A stretch of DNA of 7,356 bases from Candidatus Parcubacteria bacterium (lineage in GTDB: Bacteria; Patescibacteriota; Patescibacteriia; JAACEG01), in contig JAGLJD010000073.1 of assembly GCA_023142625.1 (NCBI GenBank), positions 1 to 7,356 of the forward strand, written 5' to 3'. Both the position numbers and the translations under genes were made by a program. The first letter of the stretch is position 1; each line of letters starts with the position of its first letter. Positions 1 to 6,276 of the stretch are shown piece after piece. A model generated the notes under the pieces. The model was not told where the DNA came from, ran no database searches, and saw only the letters and a program-made list of their open reading frames with translations.

Positions 1-25
1 AAATGACATAGTTATAAATTTAAAA

Positions 26-1372
26 TTATTTTAGGATGTATATTATTAAATCCCCAATATTTGTTCCTGCCTCTTTTGTCATTATAATAGAATTTTTAAT
101 TTTTTTCAACATAGCGCTGCTGTCATAATTTTTAATATGCCGCGCAATATCAATTTTTTTATTTTTTGCGGTTTTAAGAGAATTATTGTCAACTATAGCT
201 CCGGCAATATTTGGCAAAAAATCAGCCCCGTCGCTATTAACACTCACAAGGGTCCAACTTTGTTTATATTGTTTCATGGCTAAAATAGAATTTGCCGCAT
301 AATGCTGGTTTCTGCCGCCCTTGCCATGTTTAAGGGGAAGTTTTGGAGTTGTTTCACCGCCGATTATAAGGCAATTATAATGTTTGTATTTTCCTTTAAG
401 AATTTTTTTCGCGCGACGATTTGATATTTTAACCGGATCGCCAATCTGTTTATCGGTAATAATCAGCGGTTTAAGATTTAAATTTTTCGCTTTTTTAAAA
501 ATTGCTTCCAGCGCGAATTTATTATTTCCGATAATGCAGTTTTTGCAATTATTTAAAGTTTTTGGAGCGTCTGCCGTTTTTTTATCAACCCTGTTTTTCA
601 AATATTTTTTTATGATCCTTGGGATCGTCCGCTGCAAATTATATTCTTTAATAATTTGCCAAGCTTGTTTAAAAGTTGAAGAACATGGGGTCGTGATGCC
701 CGAAGCGATTATTTTTAAATCATCTCCGGCAACATCGGATATAATTATTGAAATGACCGCGGCTGGAGAAAAGAATTTTCCAAATTTACCGCCTTTAATT
801 TTAGACAGATGCTTTCTGACGGTATTTATCTCTTTTATATTCGCGCCTGAACTTAATAACAGCTCGGTTATTTTTTGTTTGTCTTTTAGTCTGATTTTAT
901 CAGACGGGCAAGGCATCAGAGCTGATCCGCCGCCAGAGATTAAACAGATTACAATATCATTTTTGTTAATTTTGTATCTGTTTTTTAAAGCAAGCATCTG
1001 CTTGACGCCAAAAATTCCTTTTTGGTTTGGAATAGGGTGGTCTGCTTTGACGATTTTAATTTTTTTAACTTTATTATTGCTGTTATTGCAATTAACTGTA
1101 CCTGCTGTTATATTTTTAATTTTGATGATTTTTTCCAGTTCTTCTGCCATCGCGCCAGCGGCTTTTCCGCCTCCGACGACAAAAATTCGTCCTGATTGCG
1201 AAAGAGTATAATTATTTTTTTTAATTTTTAAAAGCCGTTTTTTATTATTATAACTAATCGCGCCGCGCATTAAATTTTTAGGCATAACGCTTTTGACGCC
1301 AACTTCAATCAAGTCTAGGATTATTTTTCGAGATTGAGTAGAGGAGAGCTCCTTTTTATTTTTTATAAACAT
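26..1372 (-). CDS. Glycerate 2-kinase (DUF4147/MOFRL family)
   Basis: Predicted cytosolic ATP-dependent kinase converting D-glycerate to 2-phosphoglycerate, which enters lower glycolysis. The 448-aa protein is full length for the family (about 410-450). Visible motifs in order: VVGGGKAAGAMA (65-76, Lys70 being the likely catalytic lysine), LISGGGSAL (144-152), NTVRKHLSKIKGGK (183-196), IISDVAGDD (210-218), ASGITTP (223-229, where PT followed by D is usual), IGNN (281-284), IGGETT (337-342), GGRNQ (352-356, Arg354 the likely second active-site residue) and the MOFRL-type end with SDGAD (380-384) and AGTNIGDL (435-442). The ATG is the natural start: a perfect extended -10 ends 7 bases before it, so the message would be nearly leaderless and needs no Shine-Dalgarno. 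The stop is TAA. It is divergent from the ugd gene. No partner gene of a glycerate pathway is visible. Family assignment is firm; 2-phosphoglycerate as product is family knowledge. Confidence 0.93.
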   Translation of the reverse strand: MFIKNKKELSSTQSRKIILDLIEVGVKSVMPKNLMRGAISYNNKKRLLKIKKNNYTLSQSGRIFVVGGGKAAGAMAEELEKIIKIKNITAGTVNCNNSNNKVKKIKIVKADHPIPNQKGIFGVKQMLALKNRYKINKNDIVICLISGGGSALMPCPSDKIRLKDKQKITELLLSSGANIKEINTVRKHLSKIKGGKFGKFFSPAAVISIIISDVAGDDLKIIASGITTPCSSTFKQAWQIIKEYNLQRTIPRIIKKYLKNRVDKKTADAPKTLNNCKNCIIGNNKFALEAIFKKAKNLNLKPLIITDKQIGDPVKISNRRAKKILKGKYKHYNCLIIGGETTPKLPLKHGKGGRNQHYAANSILAMKQYKQSWTLVSVNSDGADFLPNIAGAIVDNNSLKTAKNKKIDIARHIKNYDSSAMLKKIKNSIIMTKEAGTNIGDLIIYILK

Positions 1373-1379
1373 AAAATTT

Positions 1380-1407
1380 ATTATAGCAAAAAAATTTTAT
1401 TTAACAA
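1380..1407 (-). promoter_or_regulatory. Extended -10 promoter of the glycerate kinase gene
   Basis: On the minus strand the sequence reads TTGTTA (1407-1402, 4 of 6 matches to the -35 consensus), a 16-bp spacer, and TGC-TATAAT (1388-1380), a perfect extended -10. Counting 7 bases from the -10 puts transcription start at about 1373, one base before the ATG at 1372, so a leaderless mRNA is predicted. The box match is direct observation; promoter activity is inferred. Confidence 0.65.
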
Positions 1408-1417
1408 AATTTTATTT
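1391..1417 (+). repeat. 12-bp direct repeat in divergent promoter region
   Basis: AAAATTTTATTT occurs exactly twice, at 1391-1402 and 1406-1417, separated by AAC, and a variant lacking one T (AAAATTTATT) lies at 1373-1382. The repeats overlap both predicted -35 boxes. They may be a protein-binding site or simply A/T-tract promoter DNA; the region is so AT-rich that chance remains possible. Confidence 0.5.
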
Positions 1418-1427
1418 GCAATATAAT
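1401..1427 (+). promoter_or_regulatory. Promoter of the ugd-APH-trpS operon
   Basis: TTAACA (1401-1406, 5 of 6 to the -35 consensus), a short 15-bp spacer and a perfect TATAAT (1422-1427) predict a start near 1434 and a leader of about 31 nt. The -35 shares five bases with the opposing kinase -35 (1402-1407), so the two divergent promoters may compete for polymerase. No Shine-Dalgarno precedes the ATG at 1465. The 15-bp spacer is below the optimum of 17, which lowers confidence. Confidence 0.5.
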
Positions 1428-1464
1428 TAAATAAAGTCTAAAATAAAATAATAAATAAAAAATT

Positions 1465-2895
1465 ATGAAGCAAAAAGAAATTGTTGATTTAAATAACTCT
1501 AATAATACGCCAGCAGTTTCTATTGTTGGAGTTGGATATGTCGGCTTGACGCTTGCGGCAATTTTATCAAACGCAGGGATTAAAACTTATGCGGTTGACA
1601 TAGATAAAGATAAAATTGATATTATTAAAAAAGGCAAGTCTTATTTTTTTGAGCCCGGCTTGAATGAATTTGTAAAAGAAGGAATAGAATCTAAAAAATT
1701 AATTCCAACAACAAATTATAAGGCAGCGATTGAAAATTCTGACATTACTTTTATTTGCGTTGGAACCCCGTCTAATCCTGACGGAAGCGTTAATTTGGAT
1801 TTTGTTTTCAAGTCAGTTAAAAGTATTTTGGAAAATATTAAAAGTGATTTAATTATAGTCCAGAAATCCACAGTTCCTGTCGGAACAGGAAAAAGAATAA
1901 AAAAGATGATTGATAAATATAACAGCAAAGATATAAATATAAATTTAATCTCTTCTCCTGAATTTTTAAGAGAAGGATCTGCTGTTTTTGACACTATTTT
2001 TCCAGATAGAATTATAGTTGGCGGAAACAGCAAAAAAGCGATTAAAAAAGTTGTAGCGCTATATGAAAAAATAGATAATTTTGCGAAAAATGTGAAACAG
2101 AATGATTTTATGGAATACGCTTTATTGTATACTAATAGAAAGCGCAACGAGGATTTAGCATCTTTTTTTAAAAGGGTTATTGAAACTGATTTAGAAAGCT
2201 CGGAATTAATCAAGGTGACAGCTAATTCATTTTTAGCTTTGAAAATTTCTTTTGCAAACAGCGTTTCGCGGCTTTGCGCGCAAAACAGAGCTAAAACAGC
2301 TGATGTAATGGTGGGTATAGGATCAGATCACAGAATAGGAAAATCTTTTTTAACCCCAGGCCTCGGTTATGGAGGCGGCTGTTTTCCGAAAGATGTCGCT
2401 GGTATGATAAATTATGCGAATAGTTATAATTTTAGTTTTAATATTTTGGACGAAGCTGTTAAAATCAATGAAACGCAAGTCTACTTTGCCATAAGCAAGA
2501 TTAAAAAGTTATTAGGCGAAGATTTAAGAAACAAAAAAGCCGCGTTTTTAGGGCTATCCTATAAACCTGGAACAAGCGATGTTAGAAAATCGCAAGCTTC
2601 CCGCCTTTTGCGGAAGATTTTAGACAGAGGGATGGCTGTTTTTGTTTATGATCCGCAAGCCATTAGTGAAGCGAAAAAAAAGATTAGCCATAAAAATTTA
2701 ACTTATATTGATAATATAAAAGATGTATTTAAAAAAGCGGATATTATTATTTTGGCGACTGAGTGGAATGAATTCGTTGATTTTGATTATTCTAAAATCA
2801 CCAAAGATATGAATTCTCTGAATTTTTTTGACGGCAGGGGAGTTATTGACGAGGATAAAATAAAAGAGTTAGGTTTTAATTTTATTGGATTTTAA
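1465..2895 (+). CDS. ugd: UDP-glucose 6-dehydrogenase
   Basis: Predicted NAD-dependent cytosolic enzyme that oxidises UDP-glucose twice to UDP-glucuronate, a precursor for surface polysaccharides. The N-terminal Rossmann motif GVGYVG is at 22-27, followed by VDIDKDKI (44-51) and CVGTPS (98-103). Catalytic landmarks: STVPVGTG (135-142), SPEFLREG (164-171, with Glu166 and Glu170), ELIKVTANSFLALK (247-260, Lys250 and Asn254), GYGGGCFPKD (301-310, nucleophile Cys306 and Asp310), and the C-terminal GLSYKPGTSDVRKS (363-376). GGGCFPKD fits UDP-glucose rather than WecC-type UDP-ManNAc dehydrogenases. The protein has 476 aa where about 430-445 is usual: about 28 extra residues lie near 206-238, just before the catalytic-Lys helix, plus a 15-residue N-terminal extension. 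The start has no Shine-Dalgarno, but the only upstream space is the divergent promoter. It is first in a likely operon with the phosphotransferase (37-nt gap) and trpS. Confidence 0.93.
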   Translation: MKQKEIVDLNNSNNTPAVSIVGVGYVGLTLAAILSNAGIKTYAVDIDKDKIDIIKKGKSYFFEPGLNEFVKEGIESKKLIPTTNYKAAIENSDITFICVGTPSNPDGSVNLDFVFKSVKSILENIKSDLIIVQKSTVPVGTGKRIKKMIDKYNSKDININLISSPEFLREGSAVFDTIFPDRIIVGGNSKKAIKKVVALYEKIDNFAKNVKQNDFMEYALLYTNRKRNEDLASFFKRVIETDLESSELIKVTANSFLALKISFANSVSRLCAQNRAKTADVMVGIGSDHRIGKSFLTPGLGYGGGCFPKDVAGMINYANSYNFSFNILDEAVKINETQVYFAISKIKKLLGEDLRNKKAAFLGLSYKPGTSDVRKSQASRLLRKILDRGMAVFVYDPQAISEAKKKISHKNLTYIDNIKDVFKKADIIILATEWNEFVDFDYSKITKDMNSLNFFDGRGVIDEDKIKELGFNFIGF

Positions 2896-2932
2896 ATATT
2901 GAGAAATAGGATTATAAATAAAAATTTGTTTT

Positions 2933-3907
2933 ATGAGGGAATTTAGACATAAAGCAATTATCAAAAGTATTTTAGGAGCGAATATTGAAATTGAGAAAGT
3001 TTTTATTTTAAATAATTTTGGCTCTGGAAACATATTAGTTTTTCAATTGAAGGGAAAGAAAGTCAAGTATTTATTAAAATCTTATAATGAACAAAAATAT
3101 ATAGACAGAGAAACGAAAAATTTAAAAAATATCAACGACATCACAATTTTTAATAAGCCGAAATATTTTGGAAAATATAAAAATTTTTATATTCAGGAAT
3201 ATATTAAAGGCGACCTTTTTCAAAATTTAATAAAAAAATCGCCAAATAAAAATCTTGAAAAATATTATTTATCAGCAGTTGAGAATTTAACAATAATTCA
3301 TACATCAAGCAATTATGTAAAAGACAAACGCAAGTTAAATAGAGTATTTTTTCCAGCGGGTTTAAAAAAACGATTAGATATTGCTTTTAACTTAATTCAA
3401 AGTTTCGGTTTTATTTTTTATAAAGAGGCAGTAGGAGAGATTAATGAAAAATGGATTAAAGCTATAAAAAAAATAAAAATAGAAAAATTGATCAATGATT
3501 TAAAAATAGAAAAAAGCGATTATTTTTTAGGGCATGGAGATTATAAGCCGAACAATATAATTTTTACCAAAGATAAAAAAATTTTTATCATTGATTGGCT
3601 TGGAATGTCAAAAGCCCAGCCGTGGTATGATTTGGCGTATTTATTAGCGTTGCTTGATTTAAATAAGCGATTTCAGTTTTTTGAAATTTATTTTAATATA
3701 ATGCGTGAAAAAGGATATTTATTAAAAATGTCAAAAGTAAAAGCCAAAAGATTATTTAAAAGCGGAATAATATTTCAAGAAATTATAAGGGCTAAATCAA
3801 ACGCGCATTTAATTAAAAAAGGAAAAACGCAAAAAGAATTATGTCATATTAAAGAATTCAAAAATGCCTTAGATGGCTTGTTAAATATTTTAGAATATAA
3901 AATATAA
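2933..3907 (+). CDS. APH/choline-kinase-fold phosphotransferase, substrate unknown
   Basis: A 324-aa protein with the bacterial aminoglycoside-phosphotransferase/choline kinase-like fold. A nucleotide-loop-like stretch NNFGSGN lies at 27-33, a beta-3 lysine in YLLKSY (Lys49), a likely helix-C Glu60, the hinge YIQEYIKGD (86-94), the Brenner catalytic loop HGDYKPNNI (201-209, base Asp203 and metal-binding Asn208), the metal-binding Asp221 in IIDW, and WYDLAYLLAL (231-240), typical of the family. The catalytic residues are intact, so an active ATP-dependent small-molecule kinase is likely. The family phosphorylates sugars, amino alcohols, antibiotics and thiamine, among others, and nothing visible picks one. 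Context with ugd hints at a sugar or envelope precursor, but this is weak. It lies 37 nt after ugd and 4 nt before trpS. There is no Shine-Dalgarno at a useful distance (TAGGA lies 21 nt upstream); this is the first ATG in the frame. It is very rich in Lys, Ile and Asn. Confidence 0.85.
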   Translation: MREFRHKAIIKSILGANIEIEKVFILNNFGSGNILVFQLKGKKVKYLLKSYNEQKYIDRETKNLKNINDITIFNKPKYFGKYKNFYIQEYIKGDLFQNLIKKSPNKNLEKYYLSAVENLTIIHTSSNYVKDKRKLNRVFFPAGLKKRLDIAFNLIQSFGFIFYKEAVGEINEKWIKAIKKIKIEKLINDLKIEKSDYFLGHGDYKPNNIIFTKDKKIFIIDWLGMSKAQPWYDLAYLLALLDLNKRFQFFEIYFNIMREKGYLLKMSKVKAKRLFKSGIIFQEIIRAKSNAHLIKKGKTQKELCHIKEFKNALDGLLNILEYKI

Positions 3908-3911
3908 CTTT

Positions 3912-4877
3912 ATGAAACAAAAATTAATTACTGGCTTTAAGCCGTCCGGGGATATTCATTTGGGCAATTATCTCGGCGCGATGAAGCATCTGCCAGAATT
4001 GGAAGAAAAATATGAATCATTTATTTTTATTCCAAATTACCATGCTTTAAATAGCGTTCAAGATGCTGAAAAGTTATCGCATTTAACAATGGACGCGGGA
4101 AAAGCTATTTTAGCGCTTGGGTTAAATCCAGACAAAACAATTATTTTTAAACAGTCTGATGTTCCTGAAGTCTGCGAACTTTCTTGGATTTTAGGATCTT
4201 TAATGCCGATGCCGTTGCTGGAAAGAGCGCACGCGTACAAAGACGCGAGAGATAAAAATAGAAGCATAAACGCGGGAGTTTTTAACTACCCGCTTTTAAT
4301 GGCGGCTGATATTTTGATTTATAAAATTAATATTGTCCCAGTAGGCAAAGACCAGAAACAGCATATTGAGATAGCGCGGACAATAGCGCAGAAATTTAAT
4401 AATCAATTTGGAAAATTTTTTATCGAGCCGCAGGAGATAATACGAAAAGAGGTTGAAACAATAATCGGATTAGACGGCAGGAAAATGAGCAAGAGTTATA
4501 ATAATGTCATCGGGCTGTTTGAAAGCGAAGAGGAGACAATAAAAAAAGTGATGTCAATCAAGACAGATTCTCGCCGCCCGGAAGAGCCGAAAAATCCTGA
4601 AGAATGCGCTATTTTTGCTTTGCATAAGCATTTTTCCAAAAACGGTTTAGATGAAATCGCTAACAGATACAAGCAGGGAAAAATTAGTTACAAGGAATCC
4701 AAGGATATTTTAGCGGAAAATATAAATAAAGAATTAAGGCAAATTCGCGGCAATAAAAAAGAATTTGATAAAAATGAAGATTTTGTAAAAAAAGTTTTAA
4801 AAGACGGCGGAAAAAAAGCGCGCGAAATCGCGCGCGGAACAATGAAAGAGGTTAGAAAATTAGTCGGTTTGCTATAA
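3912..4877 (+). CDS. trpS: Tryptophan--tRNA ligase
   Basis: Class I aminoacyl-tRNA synthetase that charges tRNA-Trp in the cytosol. The 321 aa are slightly shorter than the usual 325-340. Visible features: the HIGH-type signature PSGDIHLGNYLGA (11-23), NYHAL (42-46), the Trp-pocket and dimer region NYPLLMAADIL (125-135, Asp133 expected to contact the substrate amino group), VPVGKDQKQHIEIAR (142-156), characteristic of TrpRS as opposed to TyrRS, and the KMSKS loop GRKMSKSYNN (189-198). The end, KAREIARGTMKEVRKLVGLL, matches normal TrpRS C-termini. It starts 4 nt after the preceding stop with no Shine-Dalgarno, so translational coupling is likely. No T-box or trp leader is present, so the gene seems to depend on the ugd promoter. 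The TAA stop lies inside a predicted TATAAT for the next gene. Confidence 0.97.
   Translation: MKQKLITGFKPSGDIHLGNYLGAMKHLPELEEKYESFIFIPNYHALNSVQDAEKLSHLTMDAGKAILALGLNPDKTIIFKQSDVPEVCELSWILGSLMPMPLLERAHAYKDARDKNRSINAGVFNYPLLMAADILIYKINIVPVGKDQKQHIEIARTIAQKFNNQFGKFFIEPQEIIRKEVETIIGLDGRKMSKSYNNVIGLFESEEETIKKVMSIKTDSRRPEEPKNPEECAIFALHKHFSKNGLDEIANRYKQGKISYKESKDILAENINKELRQIRGNKKEFDKNEDFVKKVLKDGGKKAREIARGTMKEVRKLVGLL
4811..4835 (-). terminator. Terminator-like hairpin on the antisense strand of trpS
   Basis: Read on the minus strand there is a 7-bp all-G/C stem (CGCGCGC/GCGCGCG arms at 4829-4835 and 4818-4824), a 4-nt loop and then seven T residues (4817-4811), the classic intrinsic-terminator layout. 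It lies within the conserved AREIAR codons near the trpS 3' end, so codon choice may have produced it by chance. If functional it would stop antisense transcription entering the operon from the repeat region. Confidence 0.3.
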
Positions 4878-4878
4878 T
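4870..4878 (+). promoter_or_regulatory. Extended -10 promoter overlapping the trpS stop, likely for mscS
   Basis: TGC-TATAAT (4870-4878) is a perfect extended -10 whose TATAAT includes the trpS stop codon. With two preceding T it is the same 11-mer, TTTGCTATAAT, as in the glycerate kinase promoter. No good -35 is visible, which extended -10 promoters tolerate. The predicted start near 4885 gives a leader of about 290 nt containing the whole palindromic element. A second, weaker extended -10, TGT-TAGAAT, lies at 4898-4906. Confidence 0.5.
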
Positions 4879-4964
4879 TTGTATTTTTTTAAAAGTTTGT
4901 TAGAATGTAGATAATTAAACCACTAAATTTTTTAAAACTTTTGTCTTTGCGAGGAGCCGAACGA

Positions 4965-5001
4965 CCCGCCTAAGTTTTTGTGAAACAAAAATTTAGTCGG
5001 G
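4965..5001. repeat. Hairpin nested in left arm of element copy 1
   Basis: The stem runs 4965-4981 with 4985-5001 around a GAA loop. CCCG pairs with CGGG, C4970 with G4996, and TAAGTTTTTGT with ACAAAAATTTA (one G-T wobble), with a single C/T mismatch at 4969/4997. Copy 2 has nothing equivalent between its terminal repeat and GCGACGAAGC, so this looks like an inserted module. Confidence 0.7.
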
Positions 5002-5094
5002 GAAGAGAGAGCGACGAAGCAATCTCGTTGTTTACGCAAAAAGGTTTTTTATAGATAAATTTTTTCGTGCTCAGTAATGAGATTGTCGCCCTAT

Positions 5095-5108
5095 CGGGTG
5101 ACCACCCG
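5095..5108. repeat. Hairpin nested in right arm of element copy 1
   Basis: CGGGT (5095-5099) pairs with ACCCG (5104-5108) around GACC. It lies between GAGATTGTCGCC and GGCTTCGTC, a place where copy 2 has only a short sequence. A second sign of modular insertions in copy 1. Confidence 0.55.
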
Positions 5109-5176
5109 TTAGGTGTGGCTTCGTCATTTCGTTCCGCTACCGCTCCACTTTATTCCTCGCAAAGACAGCGTAATTT

Positions 5177-6229
5177 ATGGATAATCAAAATTTTTTACAA
5201 ATAGAATTTTTAGGAAATACGGTTCAGGATTTTATTATCGCCGCTGGCGCTTTTATTCTATTCTTAGCGATTTTGAAATTATTCCAAACAATCATCTTAA
5301 AAAAATTAAAGAAATTAGCGCTAAAAACCAAAACAGATATTGACGACACTTTAATTGAGATTTTGAACACCCTGAAGCCGCCGTTTTATTCTTTCTTGGC
5401 GTTTTATTTTGCCGCGCAATTTTTATCGTTAAACGATATTTCCGCGAAAGTTTTACAGATAGCAATTTTAGTCTGGGTAATGTATCAGGTAATAATAGCA
5501 GTTCAGATTTTAATTAATTATATTGTCCGCAAAAAGATGGGCGGGGAAGATGATCAGGCGGCGAAATCAGCGGCGGAAATGTTAAGCGGCGTTTCTAAAT
5601 TCGCGCTTTGGGCGTTTGGAGCGCTTTTCGTCCTCTCTAATTTGGGAGTAAATGTGAGTTCTTTAATTGCCGGGCTGGGAATCGGAGGCATCGCGATCGC
5701 TTTCGCTTTGCAGAATATTTTAGGCGATCTGTTCAGCTCTTTTTCAATCTATTTTGACAAGCCGTTCAGAGTAGGCGATTTTGTAGTTTTAGGAGATCAG
5801 ATGGGAACTGTTAAAAAGATTGGGATTAAAACAACTAGAATTCAGGTTCCGCAAGGCGAAGAACTTGTTGTTTCAAACAGCGAATTGACAAAATCGCAGT
5901 TAAGAAATTTCGGCGTTATGCAAAAGCGGCGGAATCTGCACCACATAGGCGTTAGTTATAGCACCTCTCCTGAAAAATTAAAAGAGATTCCAGGAATGAT
6001 AAAAGAGATTATTGATAAGCAAGAGAATACGGAATATAATAGGGTTCATTTTAAGGATTTTGGCGATTACAGTTTGGTTTTTGAAATTGTCTATTATGTT
6101 TTGTCTGGTAATTATGCGGTTTTTATGAGCGCCAAGCAGAGCGTAAATTTGCAGATTATAGAAAAATTTAATCAAGAAGGAATTGAAATCGCTTTTCCAA
6201 GCCAGACGATTTATTTAGAGAAAAGTTAA
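5177..6229 (+). CDS. MscS-family mechanosensitive ion channel
   Basis: Inner-membrane channel expected to open under membrane tension and release solutes during hypo-osmotic shock; MscS channels are homoheptamers. The 350 aa exceed the roughly 286 of E. coli MscS because of extra N-terminal membrane segments: hydrophobic helices at about 16-40, 68-85, 91-117 and 138-158. The pore helix follows at 161-190 with the Gly/Ala-rich pattern LIAGLGIGGIAIAFALQN (163-180), then FDKPFRVGD (193-201), the beta-domain entry, and a soluble cytoplasmic domain. The C-terminus carries FPSQTIYL (340-347), matching the family's FPxxTxxL ending. No Shine-Dalgarno precedes the ATG; the first 9 nt upstream abut the right terminal repeat of the palindromic element, which therefore forms most of the 5' leader. 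The stop is TAA. The family is certain; conductance class cannot be told from sequence. Confidence 0.94.
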   Translation: MDNQNFLQIEFLGNTVQDFIIAAGAFILFLAILKLFQTIILKKLKKLALKTKTDIDDTLIEILNTLKPPFYSFLAFYFAAQFLSLNDISAKVLQIAILVWVMYQVIIAVQILINYIVRKKMGGEDDQAAKSAAEMLSGVSKFALWAFGALFVLSNLGVNVSSLIAGLGIGGIAIAFALQNILGDLFSSFSIYFDKPFRVGDFVVLGDQMGTVKKIGIKTTRIQVPQGEELVVSNSELTKSQLRNFGVMQKRRNLHHIGVSYSTSPEKLKEIPGMIKEIIDKQENTEYNRVHFKDFGDYSLVFEIVYYVLSGNYAVFMSAKQSVNLQIIEKFNQEGIEIAFPSQTIYLEKS

Positions 6230-6262
6230 TATTTAAAATAAAATTTTTTAAACCCAAACCAA

Positions 6263-6269
6263 AAGGAGG
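6263..6269 (+). promoter_or_regulatory. Perfect Shine-Dalgarno before a 17-codon ORF
   Basis: AAGGAGG ends 7 nt before the ATG at 6277, an ideal spacing. None of the large genes here has a comparable site. CC (6259-6260) and CCC (6253-6255) could pair with GG (6265-6266) and GGG (6268-6270) to form a weak, partly sequestering hairpin. Confidence 0.6.
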
Positions 6270-6276
6270 GATTATT

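Larger units (their letters stand above)
4942..5167. repeat. Palindromic MITE-like element, copy 1 (226 bp)
   Basis: A non-coding element bounded by perfect 14-bp terminal inverted repeats TGTCTTTGCGAGGA (4942-4955) and TCCTCGCAAAGACA (5154-5167). It contains GCGACGAAGCAATCTC (5011-5026) and CTCAGTAATGAGATTG (5070-5085), two 16-mers repeated exactly in copy 2. GAGATTG pairs with CAATCTC across an AT-rich centre, and GACGAAGC (5013-5020) can pair with GCTTCGTC (5118-5125). Repeats beginning like GTCATTGCGAGGAG and holding GACGAAGCAATCTC are, from memory, dispersed in many bacterial genomes. No transposase is encoded and no clear target-site duplication is visible. It fills nearly all of the gap between trpS and the channel gene; the ATG follows 9 nt after its right end. 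Other than this element and the promoter candidates, the gap 4878-5176 holds nothing I recognise. Confidence 0.85.

Noticed and set aside
384..1211. 275-codon open frame on the plus strand opposite the glycerate kinase
   Set aside because: The minus-strand frame carries every expected kinase motif; this frame is a hydrophobic antisense shadow produced by Lys/Asn-rich coding.
1716..2213. 165-codon open frame antisense to ugd
   Set aside because: It overlaps the conserved enzyme core and shows no domain, promoter or ribosome site.
3880..3911. T-box or tryptophan attenuator for trpS
   Set aside because: Only 4 nt separate trpS from the previous gene, leaving no room for a leader structure.
4058..4267. 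69-codon frame antisense to trpS
   Set aside because: Shadow of a conserved gene with no independent signal.
5978..6175. 65-codon frame antisense to the mscS 3' end
   Set aside because: Shadow of the conserved channel domain.
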